Part shown: piece by piece, positions 22,048 to 33,844 of the stretch
How the letters are laid out: each line of letters opens with the position of its first letter
Position numbering within the stretch: the stretch's first letter is position 1
Notes under the pieces: model-generated
Databases searched by the model: none
Told to the model about the DNA's origin: nothing
Seen by the model: the letters and a program-made list of their open reading frames with translations, nothing else
Translations under genes and position numbers: made by a program
Origin: Pyricularia pennisetigena
Taxonomy: Eukaryota; Ascomycota; Sordariomycetes; Magnaporthales; Pyriculariaceae
Assembly (NCBI RefSeq): GCF_004337985.1
Contig: NC_043741.1
Location: 4,316,140 to 4,380,139, forward strand
DNA: 64,000 bases
Reading direction: 5' to 3'

Positions 22048-25000
22048 TCAACTCTCACCACCCTTCAGCAAGGTCCTCAAGCTGACAATATCTCTGCGCA
22101 GCCGTGCGTTCTCCTTCTTGACGCGAGCGGTCTCCTCACTCTGCTCCTTGAGTTTTGCCACCAGCTCTTCCTTGTCCTCGCGGCCCTTGCCCTTCAACGC
22201 CTTGACGATCTTGCCCAGCTCCGAGTTGAACTTTTCGTAGAGAAGCTCGTTCTCCGCCATGGATTCTTTGTACAGCTGGTCAATACCTCGCACCTTGGCC
22301 TCATTGGCCTTCATTGTCGTCTCCATGTCGCGCTCAATGGCCGCATGGCGCTGCGAGGACTCGGTCGTTGCATGGTAGAGGCGTTCTTCTAGCGCTCTGA
22401 TACTGGCCTGTAGCCTGCGCACCTCTGCAGACGTGGTGTCCGACCGAGGTGGCATGGAACCGTTCACTCGAGCCATGTCCTCAGTTATGCGGGACAACTC
22501 TGACTGCAGCGAGGCGTCGACATCATCTGCCGCCTTCTTTTCTGACTGCAGGCGCTCGCGAAGCTTCTGGGGTGACTGGAGCCTTAGCTTTTGTGTTGAC
22601 GACGACTTGGTCGGACTGGTCTGGGAACGGCCTAGCAAATCAGGTTGACCTAATGCAAGATTGCGCGTTATTCGTAATGTAGGAATTTGGGAAGTCGACA
22701 TGCTCTTAGAATGCGATGGCTTTTCCAGAGGTGGTGAGGTAAGCGATGCCTTCAGCCCCAGCCCCAGCCCGGGTTCTGCAAAGTTCTCCTTTTGACGTGG
22801 CGACATTACTGCCCCCTGCAGCGTCCGGGGGCTCACTGGTATCTTCGAAGGAGTCGGCAACTTTGTTGTCGAATTGAACTTTTCCGAAGTCTGCTTGTTT
22901 ATGCGCAGTGGCAATGGGGGAGTATCTTCGAGGCTTGCTGCTGCCATCAGACTCTTCAGATCTGATAGAGAGCTTCGCCTCTTGATTTTTAGTGGCCTCT
23001 CTGGTATGATTTCAACTTCTGGCTCCCCAATCGTCTCCAGACGGTGCGAGCTGGCGGGTCGGGTCATGATATCGTCAAAGGCCCCAGCAACTGGTGGTCT
23101 GTCGCGGGAGCCAGGGCGCCGCAACCTGTTGGGGGAGGGCATCCCCATGTCTATTGACCTCGCCCTTCCTGCTGACGCCTTTGATAGGCTGGAACTTTCC
23201 CCAGTTGCGGGATGTCTGCCGTGCTTGCTCAGACTCCTCCACATGGAGGGACGCTCAGAGTCCTTGCTGCTGCTGTTTTGTCGCAAGAGGGTATCGAACC
23301 CGAGTTTCCGTCGAAGCGATGAGGTGTTTGAAGTCAAGGATCCCGTCGCCGACTTCTGGCTTCTTGTCATCGAGTTCATAGACTCATAAGCCGAGCCGCG
23401 GAAACCAGGGTTAGATCCGAACCCAATTTCCTCAAAAATGCGATCACAATCCTCTACCAGTCGATCAAGGAGATTGATGTAGACGTTGGGGTTGCCGTCG
23501 AGAGCCAGCACCTCAGCGAAAGCTACCGTGAGAGCTCCTCGGTCGCCGTCGTTAGCGCATCCATCCAACAGGTCGGCAAGCAGCTTGATCAGCGCCGTGA
23601 AGGCCCTGCGGTTCTGCGGGGCCATGTCAGCGAAGAGATAGTTTACAAAGTCTGCAAAATCTCCCGGCACCCTCCTGGCAGCTCGCTCTTGTAGAGCGTC
23701 CAGGGCCTGGACCGTCATGATCGGCCCCATTTGGTCGCGCCACGCAATGCGTGTGAATTTCTCAAACGCAGCGAATATTACTTCGGATGGAAGGTCCGCG
23801 GAAGCGTCCCAGTCAAACGGTGATTCTATCAGCCGGTTGTACAGATCGTTTATCGACAGCTCGTCCGCAGAAGATCTGTTCAGGAGCGTTCTCCCAACGA
23901 AATGTCCTTTCCTTGACTGCAAAACAGCCACATACCCGGTGAAGGTCTGTTCGAGCCGCACCAGTGGGTTTTCTGGTCGGTCCTCATCAGTTTTGATGGC
24001 ATCCTTATCCCTGATGGAGCCGCTTAAGGATGTGATTTCATGTCGACTTGTTGAAGAGCTGTTAGAACGGCTTAGTACCGGCGGGAATAGGCTGGAGCTG
24101 GACGAGTTCAGGAGTTGGGGTTTCTGCAATTTCGATGGACCGGAAGATTCTCCAGATATAGACGAACCCCCCAAGAAGCTCGATAAGAGCTTCACAGGTG
24201 AGGAAGCTAAGAAGGATCTCGTCTTCTCCGCTCTCGATGACAGATTCAGCCCGCGCAGCGTTTTAGTATAGTAAGAGACTAATGCCGGGGCCAAGAAGTG
24301 GTTCCCGACGTTAAACTGCTGGCTCAATAGCTGGATGACTATTTTGGGAAAGCATATGTTAGAATATCGCATTGAATCGAGACATCAAGCCATGTTTCCT
24401 TACTTCGTCTTGAGACCGTCGGCAAAAAGTCCTCTAGCGCTACATCATCCGTAAACCGCTTGCCGTTGAGCCCCAGAGTATTCATGCTGACTTTGCTCTT
24501 TGCGTCTCTGCACTTGACCTCTATTAGTATCTCCACGCCGTAATGTCCGACGGGCGCTGATTTCGTCCCCTTGTCCGTGTCAAGAACTATGCGAATAGGA
24601 GCTGGCTCCCTTCGCCCCTCAATGAGTTGATCAGCGCCCTCTTGGAAAACGGCTGCATGTAGTCCCATGTTGTTGTCAGGCATCCTGACGGATCGGAGTG
24701 TCCAGGTCGGGTCTTCCCGTTCCTTCTCGGGGAAGCGCGCTTCTATCCTGGACTTGACGATATCTTCACTCCATCGTGACGCCTTAGCCTCAAACTGTTC
24801 CTGCAGGAGAAAGCAACGCGATGTTACCGCCTTGCCGCTGGCATAGCCTCCGGCATGTGCACCTTTCATGTCCTGCGTTGACGTCATCCAGACCATACGA
24901 TTATCTGCTGATTCGGTGAACCGAACATCTGCTATGCTGTGCCATCCAGCAAATGCAGTTTCGTAGTATCCAGGGCCTCCTGCTGCGTTTGTCATGGAGG

Positions 25001-26660
25001 CAAGTAATCCCGCGGGAGACGGCTTGTCAACCTCGCGTATCAAATCGCGGCCTTTCAATGTTGAATTTGATTTCTTCTTCAGCATCACGATGCAGTCGGA
25101 GAAGACGAGAAATATGCCTGCACGATCCTGCAAAGCGGCCTCGGTGCAGTTGTTGTAGGGCGGGGCGAGCTCAAGAAAGTCGGTTGCCATTATCAACCTC
25201 CCCTGTGGCTCCAGATCGATCGGCCAACTCTCAACCAAATTTCGGAGGCGATGTGTGACGGGTGGCTTGTCCTGCAGTGGTTCGTCCATGGAGCATATAT
25301 TCGTGATTATGTCTCGTGCTCGAAGCATGAGCTGCAAAGCAGGATGTGTGATTGGTAAGGAGCCTATTATTTGATCAATAAACAGACTATAGCGCGGCAG
25401 TCTTTGCACCGGCTCGATGAGGATCGAACGGACAGCTTGCTCGCCAGTCTGTGCTATGCGGTGGCGGAAACTTGACTCCTTGTCGAGGAATGAGTTCAGC
25501 AGCTGTGGGAAATTCTGACTGGCGCGAATATATTCCTGATAGCAATCGGTGAATTTCGGAAACCACTCCAAGAAAGTTCGCGCCATGGCGAGAGCCCCGC
25601 TGGGATCTTTCACCCGGATCGAGCCTCCAGCTCGGGAGCTCATAGACGTGTTCTCGGCGTCGTTAATTGCATCCTCCTCCGTATCGTCCATGACCTTTCG
25701 CAATGCTTGCATGAAGCCTGTGTTGATTTGGAGGATGCGTTCGGCGGAGCGCGGAAACAGTCTGTCTATCTCCTCCTCGGTAGGGCTCAGACTCTCTGCG
25801 GACCGGTTCTTTGCGCTATGTCTAAAGTCATCGGCAATGTGGTTGACAAGCTCATTCAGCTTGACCACGTACCGCTCCTCCGTATCTACCAGCTCGCCCA
25901 TCTTCATCCGCAGCTCAATCTTTTGATCCTTGGTGTAGGACCTCCCCCGGTTGAGCGAGCTAGGTTTCGAAGGGGCGCGCCGGAGCTTGGACGTTGGCAA
26001 GAAGACAGGCTCGCCAAAAAGCTTTACCAAAGGCGTGTACATTCCATATTGGCGCAGAGTTGGATCCAAAATGTCATCCTCGTCCTCGGGTACATCCTCC
26101 AGATCGTCCGGGTTGAGTGGGACTATCGCACCGGGGGGTAGCACAAAGTCGACGTCGACATTGTTGACGTGCTGTGTCTGGAAGGCCGCCTGCAACGTCT
26201 GTATGGTATCGGCGGTGTTTTCCGCCTTCGCCATTGCCTTGGCCAGATCGGCGGCATGCTGCTCATTAAAAAGTGCCGGGGCGGACCCAGGCCGGCGACC
26301 TCGAGTCGTAGGGTATTGGTTCTTGAGATGTGTTTTGACCGAATGAGGGAGCTCGGTGAAGTATTTGAAAATACCAAAGGCGAGCCCCCGGCAGATCTCG
26401 TCGCCCTGGAACTCGCGAGGAAGGTAGTTGACGGCGGCATAGAAGGGAGAATTTGGTGAGATGGTAATGCGAGGGTAGGATTGCACACCGGCTGGACTAC
26501 AGACGTGGATCTGAAGGCGCGAGCTGTTGAGGGTATAGTTTGCGGTCGTCGAGGGGCCGTGGAAGACGAGGACAGGCAGGTGGCCGAGCAATGGATCGCT
26601 GGTATGATAAAGAGTGACATGCTCTGGCGAGAGAGCCAGCTCGTCAGTGACACGGACCAT
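22048..26660 (-). CDS. Large RhoGEF (DH domain), Bud3-like, with RhoGAP-like region and C-terminal coiled coil
   Basis: Two exons on the minus strand, 26660-24404 and 24338-22048, with intron 24339-24403 (gtaagg..ttctaaca..tag), give 1,515 aa. The N-terminal ~170 residues include NYLPREFQGDEICRGLAFGIFKYF, which I take to be a Bud3-type N-terminal domain. A Dbl-homology domain spans about 245-470. It opens with KIELRMKMGELVDTEERYV and contains the helix around ILIEPVQRLPRYSLFI. A PH-like segment follows (about 480-620). In the second half, FVGRTLLNRSS to AVAFAEVLAL (about 895-1060) has the look of a degenerate RhoGAP fold. A Ser/Arg-rich linker leads to a coiled coil over the last ~120 residues. 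DH domains load GTP onto Rho or Cdc42. Bud3 relatives mark bud or septation sites. The GEF call is firm; Bud3 orthology is inference. Confidence 0.82.
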
Positions 26661-27774
26661 GGTCGGTTATTGGGCCGCTCGCATGGTCGATCGGCAGTAT
26701 TGGCAGGCTTGGCCTAACTACACGAGGCGATTGATGGGTCGTATCGCCAGGTCAAGCACTCGATAGATGGATGATAGGCTGCACCGACTTAAGCTGGTAA
26801 CGACTGTGGCACGAGTGGGATGGTTCGGTGACGAGGACGGGACTCGAGATGAGGCGCCTCAAGTAGACATTATGTTTTCTCTGCGGACGGATAAAGAGGT
26901 TCCGCAGCCGTTGAAGTCAAGGAGCGACCAGGGCAGTGCGACTCGGTGGCGGCGAGTTAGGTGGTTGGGTATCGACGGTGGTCTATTTGGTGAGACTTTG
27001 ATGTGCGTACGTAAAGAAGGTGGTTGATAGGTTTGTTTATGGCGACCGTCACCAAGAGAGGGGACTGTGCGCGCGACAGGCGGGTCTTTGGGACAATAAA
27101 AATATGCGCTAGCAAGCCGAGATCGCGGAGGGCATCAAGCTACCACAGGGCCTTTGCGTAAGAGAGATGGAGAAATTGTGTCGTTCATCTGCTGCTGAGG
27201 CACAATTTGGAGTAAAACCAAAAAAATGGGCTCCCTTGATTGCAGGTTTCTAGCACTGTGACAAGGACCCCAGACATTGAGAAACCTCAATCTTGTCTTG
27301 CTTTAGGCGGTCAAGGCGTTCAAGCTGAGATGGCGGGAGGGAGCGAACCCACCCACACAGCTGGAGCGTGTTTCGGTCCCACACGCGTTTGGCGTAAACA
27401 AAAACAAGGCGGTTCGGCGAATCGGGATGCACAATTAAGCAGCACTTGGTTACCCCTGCCTGTAACTACCCCGCCATTTATTTCGCCCACTTGTATGCAT
27501 ACAGCCCAACGTCACCGAACAACCTGCAGTCAGTTTCAATACCGACGACATTGAAATTATTCAAGATTTCGATGCGAGTATGTCCACATCCCATCCGAGT
27601 TGGCAAGACAACAGGAAACATGTAACTAACAAGCAATTTGTGCTCCTCTCACTCGCCCCTCAGCGACCAAGTCTGAAAGAAATATACTATTAAATCATAT
27701 TTGGCGACTTGAAATTTCTGCGCAATTTTCCTAAAGTGAGAGATAAACTTGCAAAAGCCATCACAGCTCAAGAT
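26661..27774. other. Divergent promoter region, Bud3-like gene / dcc1
   Basis: 1.1 kb between divergent start codons. Nothing protein-like was seen. An in-frame ATG at 27709 could extend the Dcc1 protein by 22 residues. Confidence 0.55.
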
Positions 27775-28306
27775 ATGTCCAGCCAAACAAACAAAGGGAT
27801 TCCATTTTCACATGGACCCGATGGCATTGGGTACAAACTACTTGAGCTTCCTCCAGAGCTTGTTGCGCTTCTGGAGGGTGAGAATCCACCATCGTAGGTG
27901 CTTTTTTTTTTTTTTTTTTTTTTTTTTTCTCCTTCTCTAATCTCCATTTCCTGGGGTCCCAAATTACCCCAAACGACAGCTGCGGAAACATCAAGCTTAC
28001 TTGCCAAAAAAAAAAAAAAATCGCAGACTGAAACTAAAGTCTTCGCCAGCCGCTGCCCTACTTGAAGCAGATGGCAAGACATACTCGCTGAGACAAAAGA
28101 ACACGTCCAATTCTCTCATTATTCTCCGACCTGTTGATGAGATTGCTCAAGACTCCATTGCGACCTCAAGTACGTGCACGGAAACGGGTATGTGTGCGAT
28201 AGCCAGCGTGCACGAGACTGTTGAGCTTCTACCGGAAAATGGACCAGTTCCGGCGGCAGCCAAGCCCAAAGGTAAATGGCATGAAAAATTTGGCCGGACG
28301 AGGTAG
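27775..28306 (+). CDS. dcc1: Short Dcc1-like sister chromatid cohesion / alternative clamp-loader protein
   Basis: Two exons, 27775-27893 and 28027-28306 (132 aa). The start opens MSSQTNKGIPFSHGPDG. The diagnostic block is YKLLELPPELVALLEGENPPSLKLKSS, followed by DGKTYSLRQKNTSNSLIIL. Both match the N-terminal half of Dcc1, which with Ctf8 and Ctf18 forms the alternative PCNA loader needed for cohesion. The protein ends GKWHEKFGRTR. Yeast and human Dcc1 are about 380-390 aa, so the C-terminal winged-helix part that contacts polymerase epsilon is absent here. I believe short versions occur in other filamentous fungi, but I could not check. The splice TC|gtaggt..gcag|A gives an unbroken match. 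The intron carries a 27-nt T run and an A run. Confidence 0.75.
27902..28020 (+). repeat. Poly-T and poly-A runs inside the dcc1 intron
   Basis: About 27 consecutive Ts (27902-27928) and about 15 As (near 28005-28020) lie within intron 27894-28026. On the transcript they could pair into a hairpin bringing the splice sites together. Confidence 0.8.
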
Positions 28307-29085
28307 TCTTTGCCTGCCATGGGGCGTATTACTTTGAGGCTTACAAGGCTGTGTCCATATGAGACCCAGTAGTGAAGAAGGACTAAGCACCAAAGTTTAC
28401 TATGTCACATGTACCTCGCAATTTTTGTTGTAAACCTCGCTTGATGCGTCTAATATAATATTACAGCTGAACCTCCCAAATAGTCAGCGATAGTCAACCG
28501 GCAGAGCCATATCTTTCATGCCTCCCATATGAATTCAATCTCGTCCACTCTTATCCCGACTCATCACATGTCGAGAAATAACACTTGCAACATGCATGCA
28601 GTCAGTAGGAAAAGGGGAAGGGAGAAAGCAAAAATGCTCTGCATTGCGAGGAGGCATCTTGTTCTGGTAAACCCAGCCAAGATTCATCAAGTCTCCCCGC
28701 GCCGATTAGTATGCTTTTTGGCAGACCAACTGATTATTATCTCAGTCCTTGCTCTGGGCCCCTGAGGTTTTTTCTCCGCATCTTCCATCGGTTTCGAGAC
28801 TGTTCTTCTCCCATATCTGACCCCTGAGACTCTGCCAACGCCGTCATCATACGGTGAATTAGGAGCTGATACAGTAATAATGACTCTCAGGGGTATGCCG
28901 CCGGACGACGAAGCCCGAGTTCCCCTGCTGGAAGTCTGCGTTTGCTCTCGCAGTGACAGCTCATTAGATCTATAAATGATCTGTTCCTTTCATCGTCAGG
29001 CATTTACTGGTAAGTTAACTGTTGGATGGGGTGCTGGTAAAATTCGGACCTTGACAGAATCACAGAAGGGCAACGGACATGCTTG
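28307..29085. other. Convergent 3' regions dcc1 / RBR ligase
   Basis: 779 bp without a supported gene. Short frames only. No repeats of note. Confidence 0.6.
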
Positions 29086-31745
29086 CTATGTATGCTCAGG
29101 GTAGTCAACTCCTGCGTCAAGGTCGATCGGGTTTTGTTGAGAACCGAGCTGAGACGCTGCCATATTTTGCTGAGCACCATGACCAAAGATGGGTAAGTGC
29201 TGGGCTAGTAAGGATTGGCCTGGTCTATCAAATCCTTCTATGCTCGGGAGCATTGACTGGTATTGTTGAGCAGGCCTTTGTTGTTGTTTCTGTACTTTGG
29301 CGCCTTCGGCTTTGGGAGTATACTGAGAGTAATCCCAGCTCCCGCCTAAAGCTTGCACCTGCGCTGTTTTGTTGCCAAGAGGGTTGGGGCTTGGGATAGC
29401 CTGCCGTTGCGGCTTGAGACCTAAAGCAGCGCTATAGCCCTGGGGTGCCGCTGGTGGTAAACGTGGTGTAGATATGGCTGGGAGGGCTCCGAGTTTTTGA
29501 AAAGCCCACGGGTAGAATACAGGTCGTGAAATTTGTACGTATGGGATTGGTGGATAGATTTGGGGCCGCTGACCGAGAACACCCTGGGCTGGAATGGGCT
29601 GTGCGAGCTGCAATGGTAGGGCTGGCACAAGTGGATGTTGTGCTGGGATTGGCGCTCCCAAGGCCAGCCCCGAGTTTATAGGCTGACGAGCCGACTGCGA
29701 CATGTCGTGGGCAATGACTCCTCGCTGATTAGCACCTTTGTTGCGCTCTAAAGCTTGCTGAACTATTAAACGTGCTTGTTCCAATGTTTGTCGTTGCGCT
29801 GCAAATCCGGCGGGAGCAGTCGAGAGTTAGCACTGGACGCATCATATGGAAGACAAAACAAGCAGAGCGAGGTAGATTACAAAGGATCTCCTCATCGCTT
29901 CTGGATGCTTTGCCGAGCCTCTTATATTGAACCACTAACCCTGCGGTCTGGCCTGGAGTGCATGACGGGCAGCATCGATTCCATGGCTCTTTTTGTCCCG
30001 GGCTAATTTTCGGTTTTTCTCGTCCTGTTCCACCTGAAGGGAGAATTCGATCTTGAGAGCTTCCCTGTCTAGTTGCGGATTTGCGGTCATGGCAGCCTGA
30101 CGAGCTAGTTCTTCGGCTGCTGAAACTTCATCCTCATGCCGTTTCTCAACATCTTGTTCGAACAAGGGACAGTTCCCAGGCTTGCCGCCGTAGCTCATGT
30201 GGTCAAAATGGTCATATTGGCACGATTTGTGGCAAATATAACATTGCATATTGCGGCAACTCGGCTTGGTACATCTCATCTGGTTACAACCATACTCCTT
30301 GATGAAAGGCGTCTTGCCTGCGAAGATATTAGCGTACAACATGGATTTTGTTCAAGGAAAAAAAGCTGAGAAGCTACTTACACTTGTTGCAATGACGAAT
30401 CATTGCTGAAGACATGGCCTCTTCGATGGCATGCCGAGCCGAGACAATATCATCCTTCGCATTATCTTCTGCAGCTTCCGCGCAGGTCTTAGGGATGTGA
30501 GTCTCGAGCCGACAACTCCGACAACTGATGATTTCGCAATCAGGGTTTCGACAGCGAAATTCTTTATCAAGATTTATGGGAGGATATTCTTCCGCGTACG
30601 GACAAAATGGACACGTCTCCAGGTTTTCCAGTCTTGCTTCGCGGATGGCCTCATCCTGCTCGACCCTCTCCAAGGCAAAGCGAAGCTTGCTGTCAAGCTG
30701 CAGCATCTGAATTCTGGAAAAGCCCATTGGGCAATCACCATCCATGGACATGCGTTCAATCCTGAATTTATTCAGCCCTACTAGCCTTGCCGCCTCGGAC
30801 GTGAAGCATTGCCGACAAAAGAACTATGTGCACATATATGTAAGTTAAGGCCGCGCGTATAGCTCTAGCCGGGCTCAAAGTCGAGGGGGGCAAACATACG
30901 TGGGGCTCTAGGCTGTTGCAATAGACCATTTGATTGCGCGCGAACTCCTCAAAGCAACAGCCGCATTCAGAGGCGGGTCCTGTGGCTTTGGCGAGGGCAA
31001 GGTTTTCTTGCTCATCCTGCACAATATTTCGCCCCTGGTCAAGTCGCCTTGGAGCATCCTTTTCTGCCTGACCAACACTAAAGGCAGCCAGGAGTTCCTC
31101 CAACACTTCTCTTTCTTCTCCCACAGCTGAGGAGATTGCGTTTTCCAGATCGTTGTCCGATTTCTTGACGCTTTTCTTTAGTATCAAGTCATATTTTCCC
31201 GCATCAGGGTCACTCAGCATCTTCTGCACAGCCAGGCAGGTCTGGAATGTGCTGCGATCGTTCAGCACAAACATAGAGTCCAGTGTCCTGACCTTGACGA
31301 AGGGGAAGCCTTTCCTGAGTGTATGCTTCCTGCAAAGTACCATGTCAGCCTCAGAATATGGCTCATGATAGCGGAGGTCATTTGGAATGGTGGCCTACGC
31401 AGTAGTTTCGTATGCCTTGGTCATGCATTTGTCACGATATCCCTGTCCAGAGAATCTTTTGCCCACCTGTTCGCGGACATCCTCGCTGCTTGATGACCGC
31501 TTACGCTTCTGCCGTTGCCGTGCCCTTTTGGGGTAAGATTTGCCATCCTCAAGCAAGTCAGCTATATGAGCAATGGCAAGTTCGGCATTATAGCCATGCT
31601 TGCTGCAGACGGTGCCGAGCCAGTCGTGGTCGGCATCCGGAAAGATGCTTAGGGCGGTCAAGTTGCAGGCGTCTTTGGCTTCATCTGAGATGCTACTTGG
31701 TGTTTCGCAAGTAATTTGTGACTGAGGCCCGGTGGGTGTCGCCAT
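29086..31745 (-). CDS. RBR (RING-IBR-RING) E3 ubiquitin ligase, RNF216-like
   Basis: Five exons on the minus strand: 31745-31399, 31329-30900, 30823-30382, 30317-29940 and 29798-29086 (769 aa). RING1 begins ECGCCFEEFARNQMVYC (about residue 237). It crosses the splice PH|FFCRQCF and ends near DCPMGFS. The IBR is CPFCPYAEEYPP...FRCRNPDCEIISCRSC. RING2 is RHCNKCKTPFIKEYGCNQMRC...CYICHKSC. By RBR precedent the Cys of GCNQMRC is the likely thioester-forming catalytic residue. A helical segment after RING2 precedes a Pro/Gln-rich tail ending IDLDAGVDYPEHT. RBR enzymes pass ubiquitin from E2 to their own cysteine and then to substrate. The spacing of the three zinc modules and the C-rich extension resemble RNF216/TRIAD3. 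The N-terminal ~115 residues include a small helical UBA/CUE-like stretch. Start MATPTG is the first ATG. Confidence 0.87.
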
Positions 31746-33844
31746 GGTTGAGTGCAATTGCAAGGACAAGCAAGCCCTTGCCAGCGTGAGGCATGCAGTT
31801 GGTATTAGGTACCAGGTAAAGGCACCTACTCATTCGGCAAAAGTGACCGAAGTGATGTCGAAAGCGAGGCTAAGTTGACGTGAATGGAGAGTGGAGGAAG
31901 AATAATGACCAAGCTGTCTGAATATTTGCCAGCAAATTCTGGGGTTGGGTACAAGATCAACCCGTTTGCCGCCGGGCTGATGGAACTGCTGTAAGGAGGT
32001 CGACAGATCTGACGATTAGCAGACGGACAGTAAATAGGGGCCGATATGAAAATGTTAGATCAGGTAGACCTAGGTGGTGCGCAAACGCCCTTTTTGTTAT
32101 TGTAAGTGAGAGGCAAAATGTTCCGAATTGGGAACGGCAGGCAAACTCGATCAACTAACAAACCATTTATGCGATCAGCTGGATGCATGGGTAGGGCACA
32201 CTACCTACCTAGGCATGTACCTACTCAAGTGGCAAGTAGGTCGGTAAGCAGGGCTGGTTGAGATAGGTTTAGGATGAACAAAGAGGAGGGGTAGGGGAAA
32301 ATATAAGGAAACGGCACGAACAACAACGGCCCGTTGTTGACCGACGGAAAGCAACAGTGAGATATGTTGATCGTGATGGTAATAGGCAACCAGTATCAAG
32401 GGTGGTGCTGGGCGAAAGAAATCCAAAGAATGGCCGAGTGTTGTACTTGCCAGATTGGGTCATCGGCTTTTGCTTTGATGCTACCTTGGCACAAAAGCAG
32501 TCGTCTCGATATCAGTGTTATGGACGAACTGCCGAGGCAGAGTGTAACGAGCTCGTTGGTATCCGGGCTCAAGTAAAATACGGTAGAAATGGGCGGTAAA
32601 GGTTCATCGAGTCCTGAACTGTGAATTGGAATTCATGGTGTGTGAAAGGCAAGCAAGGAAGTAGCGCGGCTCAAATATCGGTTGAAGTGCAGCCAAACAG
32701 CGAAAAAAAAGAAAGAAAGAAAAAAAAAACAAGAACTTTTATGAAAGTGACAGAAAAGGAAGGAGAAAATGAGATGAAAGAGAGAAAGGTTGAGGGGGTT
32801 GAGCTCCTAATTTCAAGTCGCCGACCATCTGTAGTGCCAACACCCAAGCTACTACCTTCTTTTACCTGAACGTGAATGGTCATTGTGTGGCTACCTACCT
32901 GGCTACGGACAGAAAGCTCCCCTACCTAGCGGCAAACAAATACATCCCTTTGACTTTTGCCTACCTGCAGTGGGAATGGTGGATTTTCATCAGCCACCTG
33001 TATGTAGCCTAAAAGAGCACAGCATATATGCAGGCAGCCAGAAAAAAAGCAAAGAATCGCATGAGACCGCGGGGCAAACTCAAGTAAGAAATCAATAAGA
33101 GCCAGAGTTCAGAGTTCGCAAGACAAAATCAACCGGGGCCTCTAGAACCTTTAGTTAGGAGTCAGAGCATGTTTGTGGACTTGGAGCGAACCTTGTAGGA
33201 TTTATGCCGCCGGCCGCGCGGCATTCTTCATCCTTACATAGTTCATCCTAAGCATATACTTGAGCCACCGACGTAGACTTCGAATCCCAATGTACGTGCA
33301 CAACCTGTCACTGTGATGTTCGGGAACACCTGATGACTTCTGTCCCCGAACCCAAATCGCGCTCCATGGTAGCCCGTACATGTATGTCGTGTATATCGTA
33401 CGGTCCCGGGGTAGTTGCGTTGCTGCATCGCTTGCCAGATATAATGCCAAGGTTCGATGGCTTTATAGAATGCACTCAAATATGCGATCACTGCGGTTGG
33501 ATTTGTTTTTATAAACAATTTCAGCCTCGGTGTCGTCAGCTGTTCGTTGTTTGATAAATATGAAAGAAAAGCCATCTGCTCAAAGCAGCTCAAGCTAAGC
33601 GGCTGGATGATTGCTATCGATTAGGGGTCGATTCCCTCAGTGACAACACAATTAAGCCAAGCTCAGCCAGGTAAATAACAGATGAGCTCAACGCTCGACG
33701 CCCAAGCACCCAACGCCATACGCCTGACAGCTATGCTACATTATCAAAATCATTCGAGGGGAGGCTACCCTCGAAAAAAAAGAAGAAGAAAAAAAAAAAA
33801 AAGAAAAGGAACCTAAACACATGCTGTGAGGATGCATTGTCGCT
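31746..33844. other. 2.1 kb intergenic region
   Basis: No supported gene. It holds CTACCTACCTAGG-type runs near 32203-32225, a purine tract at 32697-32735 and an A-rich tract at 33775-33812 just 3' of the CENP-B-like gene. The 31.7 kb side is the RBR gene promoter. Confidence 0.5.

Noticed and set aside
27709..27774. Upstream in-frame ATG for dcc1 (MKFLRNFPK)
   Set aside because: The family begins near the GIPFSHGPDG segment, so the extension has no support.
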